A stretch of 64,000 bases of DNA from NCBI GenBank assembly GCA_010093685.1, contig MU006233.1, positions 806,001-870,000 on the forward strand, in the 5' to 3' direction. The position numbers were made by a program, and so were the translations under genes. The notes under the pieces are model-generated. The model was not told the DNA's origin. It was given only the letters and a program-made list of their open reading frames with translations, and searched no databases. Shown here one piece after another: positions 57,421-64,000 of the stretch. Positions within the stretch are counted from its first letter, which is position 1. Every line of letters starts with the position of its first letter. The DNA is from Ophiobolus disseminans (taxonomy: Eukaryota > Ascomycota > Dothideomycetes > Pleosporales > Phaeosphaeriaceae).

Positions 57421-60400
57421 ATGAACGACGCTGCTCCAGCACTCTCAAACCCGCGCGATTCCGACCTCGATAAGCCTCACGATGCGCCGATAGCGGATAG
57501 GGTGGGCTCGCTGGAGTCTCAGAAAGCAACACCAAATGCGCAGTCTTTTGACTTGAAGGCGCTCACGGACCGCACCCTGCAGTTCTTGGCGACGGCAAGC
57601 AACGAGACGCTCGGAGCATGTCTTGTGGGGTTGAGCGCAGGGACCTATCTTATACTTGGCCGCGTAGGCCTAGTTCTTATAGGCGTTGTCGGTGGAGTCG
57701 TCCTACATGCGACATGGGAGGGCAATGCGCAGAGCGGTGGACATGGAGCGGACAAGGGAAGAAGCAATGAAGCGAGGCGGCGGGAGCTGGGCATGGACAT
57801 AGCGCAAAGGGTGCTCGACTGGAGGAACACCAGCGCGCAAGCCAAGGGCAGGCACGAAGAAGACGACTCGGACCTGTCCCTGAAGCTGTACTCCGGCAAG
57901 CCCCTGGACTTCTCAGACTTCAAGCCAGAGACGGCGGCAGCTCTCACTGAATTGGTTGACGCCGTCATCCGGGACTATGTCAAGTATGTCCCTTGCGCGC
58001 GACCCGTAGACATATCTAATAGAGAACAGATGGTGGTACGCGCCAGTTCTGCCGACCGAGGAATCGTTTCCATACTCGTGCCGCCAGACCTTCACTGCTT
58101 TCCTCCTTGCCGTTTCTGCACATCTCTCCCGCAAGCGACCAGCAGACAATTTCATTGACTTTACGACTCGCTCCTCCTCGTTTATCATCATCGTGCTACA
58201 AGAGCTCTCCGCTGCCATTACAGCCTCCCCTGGAGACACTGCGCCCGAAGCAGTGGACATATACCTCAAGATGAAGAGGGACAGCACGCTGGCCAGCATC
58301 CTCGACCCAGATTACCAGATGAGGCAGTTCAGTGTTGCAGCCGAGGACATCCTACAGAACTACCTGGAGCACAAGACATACAACTGCATGCCGGCGCGCA
58401 TCTTCCTACACCAAATACTCGCAAAGGTCATACTAGAGATGATTGTCACAACCTGCTCAAAGCCAGAGTGGATCAATGGCTGGATCGCCTACCTGCTAGA
58501 AGAGGGAGAGCCGGAGCTCCTAACTGCCATCGATGCCGGCGTTGAAGGTTCATCCGAGAAGCTTCAGAACGTCAAGAACCGCGCCGAGCAGCACGCCCGG
58601 ACTTCAGCAGAAATAACTTCTCCTGAAAGGAGGGAGCACAAGCGAGTCGTCAGCCGGGCGCAGGACGCCATGGATGAAGCCATGCAAGAAGCGCAGCGAT
58701 TGAGTCAGATGATCGCCGAGGAAGATGCAAAGCGTCTGAAGCAGCAAGAAAGACAAAGCACATCAACATCTACGCTGAGTGACGATCAATCGGAAAGCAC
58801 AACACATGGAATCGTTACACCAACGTCTTCACAAGACGAAGCGCCATCGGATCTGGGCATCTCAGGACTGTCGATGCGATCCTTCTCTGAGACCGTGCCT
58901 GCTTCTTCACCAGAACCGGCAGAAGAGCCACCTAAGCAGGAAGTGAAGAGAGCGTTCACAAGCTTTGATCAGCTCATACCCAACAACCCGCCCACAGCAC
59001 TCCTCAGAAATCAGCCTCCTGTGGAGAGCCCGCCACCGCTCACACTGTACAATGCGACGATGGAGATATTTGATGATAGCATGCCTGGAGAAAAGGGCGT
59101 CATCAAAAACCGCCCTAATACCGAGTACTTGGTCCAGATCGAGCCGAAGTCCCATCATCACTCCGGATGGATGACGGCGCGAAAGTATACAGAGTTTGAG
59201 ACGCTCCATGAGGTTATCCGTCGCATAGCCGCCATCACTGGCACCACAGGCTTCAATGAGGCACATACCACATTGCCGCACTGGAAAGGCCATACGAAGG
59301 CCTCATTACGTGGAGAACTCGAACGGTATCTAAACGATGCAGTCAAATACAAGCCACTTGCTGAGAGCGAAGGCATGAAGCGATTCCTGGAGAAGGAGGT
59401 TGGCTCTGGCAAGACACCTGGCGGTGGCTTCCCCGGTATTGGCTGGGCGGGCCAAACGTTTGACACCATGGGAAAAGGCATGGTCGATGTCCTTACTAAA
59501 GCGCCCAAGGAGGTTGCTGGAGGTGGCAAAGCTTTGTTTGGAGGTGTCACAGGTGTCCTCGGCAGCATAGCAACACCACTGGGAGGAGCGAAGAAACGTA
59601 GCGACACTATCACAGCGATGAACAGCAACCCAAACGCCAATGATAGTAGCCCGAGTGTCAGCCGTATATCCACATCCACATCTCCAGCACCACAAACACG
59701 GCACAACAGAGCAGAGTCGACCGTCTCAGAACTGCCAACCCACATTCGCACCGAGAGCTCTTTATCACTAGCTTCCAAGCGCACCTCAATGGAGTCAGCT
59801 CGCTCACCCGTCATCGACCAACAACCACAACGCGAAGCACCAATGGAACGACGGCCCTCCTACAACCCCGATGGCGACGGCAAGCGCTCTGGAATGTCTT
59901 CCCGCTACGGCTCCCGCAGCAACAGCCGCGCACCCAGCGCCCGCGAAAGCTTCGACCTCAGCCCCGTTATGGGCGGCGACCAACTAATGAACCTACCCCC
60001 CATGCCCAGCGAAATATCCGACGATTACCGCAACACGCCCGACTTGCGCGCAGCCACAACACAAGCCCCTGTCGACGTTGCACCGCCTTTACCGCGTCGC
60101 TCGTCTGCTACATCCCTACCAACCAAATCCACTTCAGCGCCAAATTCGAATTCTAAACCCAAGACCCCGAACGATCATACTCCATTGAGTGAGGCCGAAA
60201 CAACAGTCCTAATCGACCTCTTCTTCGCAACAATAAACGAACTCTACACCCTCTCCTCCGCATGGACACTCCGCCGCACCCTCCTCAACGCCGCGAAAAC
60301 CTTTCTCCTGCGCCCAGGAAATCCGCAACTCGCATCCATCACCAACCTCCTACAAACAACCGTATTAGATGCAAATACATCTGACGCCGGACTCGCGTTC

Positions 60401-60676
60401 CACATTCGCAAAATGCGGGAGAATGGATTGCCTACGGAGGCGGAATTGAAGGCTTGGCCTGCGGAAATGAGCGAGGGGGATAGAGAGAGGCTGAGGGAGA
60501 AAGCGAGGAGACTTGCGGTGGAGAGGGGTGTGCCGCAGGCGCTGACGAGTGTGATGGGGCAGGCGGCGAGTGGGGAGGCGGTGGGGAAGGTGGTGGATGC
60601 GTTGCAGGAGCCGCGGGTGGCGAGAGGGGTTATGTTTGGGTTGGTGTTGCAGGGGTTGAGGGCTGTTACGCAGTAG
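57421..60676 (+). CDS. PXA-PX-nexin-C sorting nexin (Mdm1/SNX19-like)
   Basis: Two exons, 57421-57983 and 58030-60676 (46-nt intron, GTATGT donor, CTAAT branch, ACAG acceptor), 1069 residues. A short hydrophobic hairpin (TYLILGRVGLVLIGVVGGVV, about residues 80-100) should anchor it in the ER membrane. A PXA domain follows (ALTELVDAVIRDYVK|WWYAPVLP and FIIIVLQELSAAI). After a coiled, Ser-rich linker, a PX domain lies near residues 525-650 (RKYTEFETLHEVIRRIAAIT, LRGELERYLNDAV), which binds phosphoinositides. A nexin-C domain ends the protein (SSAWTLRRTLLNAAKTFLLR). No RGS domain is seen between PXA and PX, unlike yeast Mdm1. Proteins of this type tether the ER to vacuole, endosome or lipid droplet. 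Confidence 0.87.
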
Positions 60677-61005
60677 GCAAGATTGTGGTGTGTACGATTA
60701 TGGCTACGAATGTGAGACGAGGGATGGGATGGGACGGAATAAACGGTGTTGTGTAGAGTTCAAGAGTTAGGGACACTTTACATGCAAGTTCACACAAATC
60801 AGGCAATGTTCAACAACGAAAGGTATTCAATTACGATGAATGCATGTATCTCAAGACCAAGCCGAAGCCATAAACTCCAACCCATCCAATCCCATCCGAC
60901 CAAAAGCAATACCCCAACACCATACCAGTCGACCATCCCCAATTCCTAATCCGAACCCAGTACCAATATTACGAAACCATCCTCATACCCTCATACCCCA
61001 TCCAC
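60677..61005. other. Intergenic, nothing recognised
   Basis: 329 nt between convergent genes; no signal supported. Confidence 0.35.
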
Positions 61006-63999
61006 CTATCCAACCATACTACTCTCCTCTTCCGCCTGCCTACGGAAGTAATCCGCATCAGCCTCACTCTCATTCCCAAACGCAGCGGTCGGTAGATCCG
61101 TACCAACCCCCGAATCGCTCGGGGCAGCAAACTCATCTCTCATCTCTTTCTTCACCGCCTGCACAGCGCGACCAATCTCCGAGTGCGTGGGAAGAACGAC
61201 ATCGGTATCGGCTGTAGCAGTCGACACTTCCGAGGGGTTGATGTTGAGTGTGGCAGTGGGTTCGTCGTCGGAGGCAGCACCTGATTCAGCGTCCGAGTGC
61301 TCGTCCGAGTCTTCGTCGATTTGTTCTTCGCCGGGCGCGCCGGTGGAGGCGTACGAGGTGCGGCGGTCTATGTCGCTGCCGGTCATGTAGGATGAGCCCG
61401 AGGCGTACGAGTATTGACTGCCGGTGCCGCCGAAGCTGGAGCGGCCGTCGTAGCCGGGTGTTTCGCCATCAGCGTAGGAGTCGGCGTAGGAGCGACTGTC
61501 GATACTATAGCGGCGCTCGGTACCGGTCTCGCTCTGCTGGTCTTCTTCCATGATTGCTGAAGGTGCGAGAGAAGCGATGGGCCGCAGCTTCCCACCGTCA
61601 TGCTCGTCTTCCTCGTTCAAAGTGCCATTCTCTTTGTTCGAAATGGCCATGCTGGGTCGACCGCCCCAAGAGCCCTTGCGTGCGTAACTGTTGTTCTTGA
61701 CAGAGTGGCTACGCTTGATAGCTGCACTGGCATTGAGTGAGTTGTTGGTCGTCGGGAAGGCTTGGTGTCCGGGAGCCGGCGCATTGCCGCTGATCTGGCT
61801 AAGAGAGAGGATTCGTCGCTGAGCTGGGTTCGCAGGTGCACCGTTGCGACGAACGGCAGGACGAGGCTTGAGAGCAAGTGAAAGGCCGTTGGCTGCTGTG
61901 CTTGAAGGCGGCATCCTCTTACCATCCTCATTCGTGGCATCGAGTCCACGCTTCTTAAGCTTGGAAGGGCTCTTCGACCCACCCTTCGTCATCATAAGGG
62001 CACGAGAGTGATCCATGATACCGTTGAGAATGCGGCGTTCTAATGCGTCCGCCTTTGCGTCCATGAAGTGCAGCTCCTCTCGTCGAATATCAAGCGCAGT
62101 ATGAAGAGACGAGACTTCGCCAGTAAGGCGTACCTTCTGGTTGGCGAGGTTCTCGCGCTCGGCTTGCAGAGTGGCAACGATGGCAAGAAGTGAGTTCTTC
62201 TCTTCTTTCAGTTCCATCATGGTTTGATCCCGCTCTTCTTTCAGCTCTGCCATGACGCGTCCTTTCTCTTCCCTCAACTCCTGCATAACACGCTCCTTCT
62301 CAGCCTTGAGATCCTGAATGTCGGCGTCAAGTTGTTCCTTTTGCGCAGCTTTCTCGATCCTCAAGTGCTCAAGCTCAGCTTCGAGCTGCTCCTTCTGGGT
62401 GGTCTTGCGCTCTACCAGAAGAGCGAGTTGTTCGGCTTCGCGCTCTTTGGACTCGTTACCGTCGATGGTCAGCTGATTCTGCTTCGTAACAAACTCGCTG
62501 ACCTCAACAGCAGTGGCCTTGACTTGAGCATGGATCTCGTCGAGCCGCTCAAACTGACCCACCGCTTTGGTAGCCTCATCGGCGTGGTTGAGTAGCTTGT
62601 CGAGCTTCTCTTGCACGGCACCGTCATCGTAGCCCGACGAAGGCTCAATGGACAAGAGCTTGTCAAGCTTTTCTTGCACTGGCGCGTCATCGTACTTCTC
62701 CGGCACCTCGATCGTTGACATTGGAGGTGGCAAGAGTTTGGGCAGATTGGCGAAATGAGTCTGTAGCTCCTCGCCCCGGGCCTTGGTCTCTTCATTCCAA
62801 GCTCGGGCACGCTCATCAGCCTCATCCTTGGACTTCTGAGCGTGATCGTAATGGGCCTTGACGAGAGCCTCGATCTCGCGCAATGCTACCATAAACTTCG
62901 GGTGGTACTCAGTGACGTTGTCCTGGAGGTTGGTGAAGATGCTCTCGATGTTCTTGATCTCATCGCGGGTGTGGGAATGCTCTGTCTTGTCCTCGAGCTT
63001 CTGCTCCTCAAACTTGGAAAGTGTTTCGTCCATCTTGCCCACAACAGTGGTAGAGTCAGTGGACCATTTTGTGGTAGCATCTTCGAAACGGTCATTCATG
63101 CCCGCAATGGTGGCGCCGAGTGTGTCAATGGTCAACCGGAGCTCGTCCGCCATCGTCTTAGTGGTCTCGAGAATCTTCTCCTGTTCCTCTGCCTTCTCCT
63201 TCATCACCCTTGCCTGCTCATCCGCCAGAAGCTGAGCGTCATCATACTTGGCCATCAAGACGTCGAATTTGTCGTCAAGCTTTTCAGTGAAGGTGGTCAC
63301 AATGGCTTCTTTCAACTCGTCCTGCTTCTCCAGATGTAGCGCAGACTTCTCGGCTTGGTCATCTTGCAGGCCTTGGATCGATCCGTGGGCGCGCTCGAAT
63401 TCACGAGAGACAGTCTCCATGAGCTCCTTGACGTCGGCAGTGACGTTATGGGTACCGAGTGTTTCTTCCAGCATTCGGAACGACTCTTTCAGACCCTCGA
63501 TGGGACCACCCTCAATGAGATTGGTTGTGATCTCAACCTTCAAGTCGTCCAAAGCAGCCTTGACATCGGTGAAATGCTCTGCGACAGCTTCTGCGTCCTG
63601 TTTTTGCTTGTCGAAGTTGATTGCTGTCTGCAGAATGTCTCCCTCATAGGTGTCTCTCAATTTGTCATGGCTGTCCCGGAAATCGTGGATGAGCCCGGTG
63701 AGCTGTTCAATGTCGGATCTCAAGGGCATGGTCTCCGGATCTGGAAGCCTAATCTCATCAAGCTTGACTTTGACATCATCGACAAGTAGAGACACGGCGT
63801 CGACATCCGCCTTTGTAGCCTTCGGGTCAGCCTCATCGTCCGGCTTTGCGGCCCTCATTTCGTCCAATGCTTGCTTGATGTCGTCGGCGATGACTTGGAC
63901 CACGGTAACGTCAGCCTTGGTAGCGCCTTCTTCTTCAATCTTCTTGGCAAGAATATCCAACGCCTCCGATGTAGTACGGACAACCAACTCCACGTCCTC
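61006..63999 (-). CDS. Large coiled-coil protein, 5' end outside the window
   Basis: The frame is open to the window edge, and the first in-window GTG is not a likely start, so about 997 codons of the 3' part are visible. The N-terminal two thirds are long helices with heptad-like Leu/Ile spacing and Glu/Lys richness. They include repeated units of the type KADV-x-x-V-x-x-(I/L)-x-D-D-(I/V)-K (near 63700-63950) and the pair PVQEKLDKLLS / AVQEKLDKLLN. A strong coiled coil KEQLEAELEHLRIEKAAQ lies around 62300-62400. The C-terminal third is disordered and Ser/Gly/acidic-rich (SSFGGTGSQYSYASGSSYMT, DEDSDEHSDAES). Fungal proteins like this are annotated loosely as filament or chromosome-segregation-ATPase-like; I cannot assign a role. 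Confidence 0.8.
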   Translation of the reverse strand, partial: EDVELVVRTTSEALDILAKKIEEEGATKADVTVVQVIADDIKQALDEMRAAKPDDEADPKATKADVDAVSLLVDDVKVKLDEIRLPDPETMPLRSDIEQLTGLIHDFRDSHDKLRDTYEGDILQTAINFDKQKQDAEAVAEHFTDVKAALDDLKVEITTNLIEGGPIEGLKESFRMLEETLGTHNVTADVKELMETVSREFERAHGSIQGLQDDQAEKSALHLEKQDELKEAIVTTFTEKLDDKFDVLMAKYDDAQLLADEQARVMKEKAEEQEKILETTKTMADELRLTIDTLGATIAGMNDRFEDATTKWSTDSTTVVGKMDETLSKFEEQKLEDKTEHSHTRDEIKNIESIFTNLQDNVTEYHPKFMVALREIEALVKAHYDHAQKSKDEADERARAWNEETKARGEELQTHFANLPKLLPPPMSTIEVPEKYDDAPVQEKLDKLLSIEPSSGYDDGAVQEKLDKLLNHADEATKAVGQFERLDEIHAQVKATAVEVSEFVTKQNQLTIDGNESKEREAEQLALLVERKTTQKEQLEAELEHLRIEKAAQKEQLDADIQDLKAEKERVMQELREEKGRVMAELKEERDQTMMELKEEKNSLLAIVATLQAERENLANQKVRLTGEVSSLHTALDIRREELHFMDAKADALERRILNGIMDHSRALMMTKGGSKSPSKLKKRGLDATNEDGKRMPPSSTAANGLSLALKPRPAVRRNGAPANPAQRRILSLSQISGNAPAPGHQAFPTTNNSLNASAAIKRSHSVKNNSYARKGSWGGRPSMAISNKENGTLNEEDEHDGGKLRPIASLAPSAIMEEDQQSETGTERRYSIDSRSYADSYADGETPGYDGRSSFGGTGSQYSYASGSSYMTGSDIDRRTSYASTGAPGEEQIDEDSDEHSDAESGAASDDEPTATLNINPSEVSTATADTDVVLPTHSEIGRAVQAVKKEMRDEFAAPSDSGVGTDLPTAAFGNESEADADYFRRQAEEESSMVG

Positions 64000-64000
64000 G

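Overview
The window comes from a filamentous ascomycete (Pezizomycotina, probably a Dothideomycete; the class is inferred). Genes carry short GT-AG introns of about 46-126 nt with CTAAC/CTGAC-like branch points. The gene set includes a StuA/APSES regulator, HET-domain and NACHT-type proteins, ATG7, fimbrin and a PXA-PX sorting nexin. Exon joins below were worked out by eye from splice sites, reading-frame phase and family motifs; nothing was searched in a database.

Positions 1-28.6 kb look like an accessory region rich in cell-death and self/non-self type genes. In order: a partial membrane protein; a HET-domain protein with a prion-like Gln/Tyr repeat N-terminus; a secreted alpha/beta hydrolase; a single-pass membrane protein; an F-box-like gene and its broken paralogue; a small secreted RNase-fold protein that seems to lack catalytic residues (effector candidate) next to a 32-nt poly-C tract; a DUF3632-like gene; two NACHT-type genes on the minus strand, both with an N-terminal G-x-Q-[LI]-G-x-N-x-G segment like the fungal PP/RHIM amyloid motif and both damaged; an Hst2-type sirtuin; a minisatellite of about nine 90-bp units; a gasdermin-like gene; and, divergent from it, a 1235-aa TPR / coiled-coil / subtilase protein. 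Gasdermin next to a subtilisin-like protease is the known layout of fungal regulated-cell-death modules (HET-Q1/HET-Q2), so this pair is the leading candidate for the exciting system.

From 29.4 kb the window is mostly conserved housekeeping: ATG7 and a dCMP deaminase back to back, a broken cytochrome P450, an 8.3-kb stretch without a supported gene, stuA, fimbrin, an F-box protein, coactosin, a membrane protein, a tiny Gly-rich protein, a hotdog thioesterase, a PXA-PX-nexin-C protein and the 3' part of a large coiled-coil gene that leaves the window.

Several genes carry single in-frame stops where C-to-T (or G-to-A) changes in a CpA context would explain them: the F-box-like paralogue, the first NACHT gene, the P450 and, surprisingly, stuA. 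Two others (second NACHT gene, P450) also have one-base frameshifts. These may be true pseudogenes, strain variants or assembly errors and are reported one by one.
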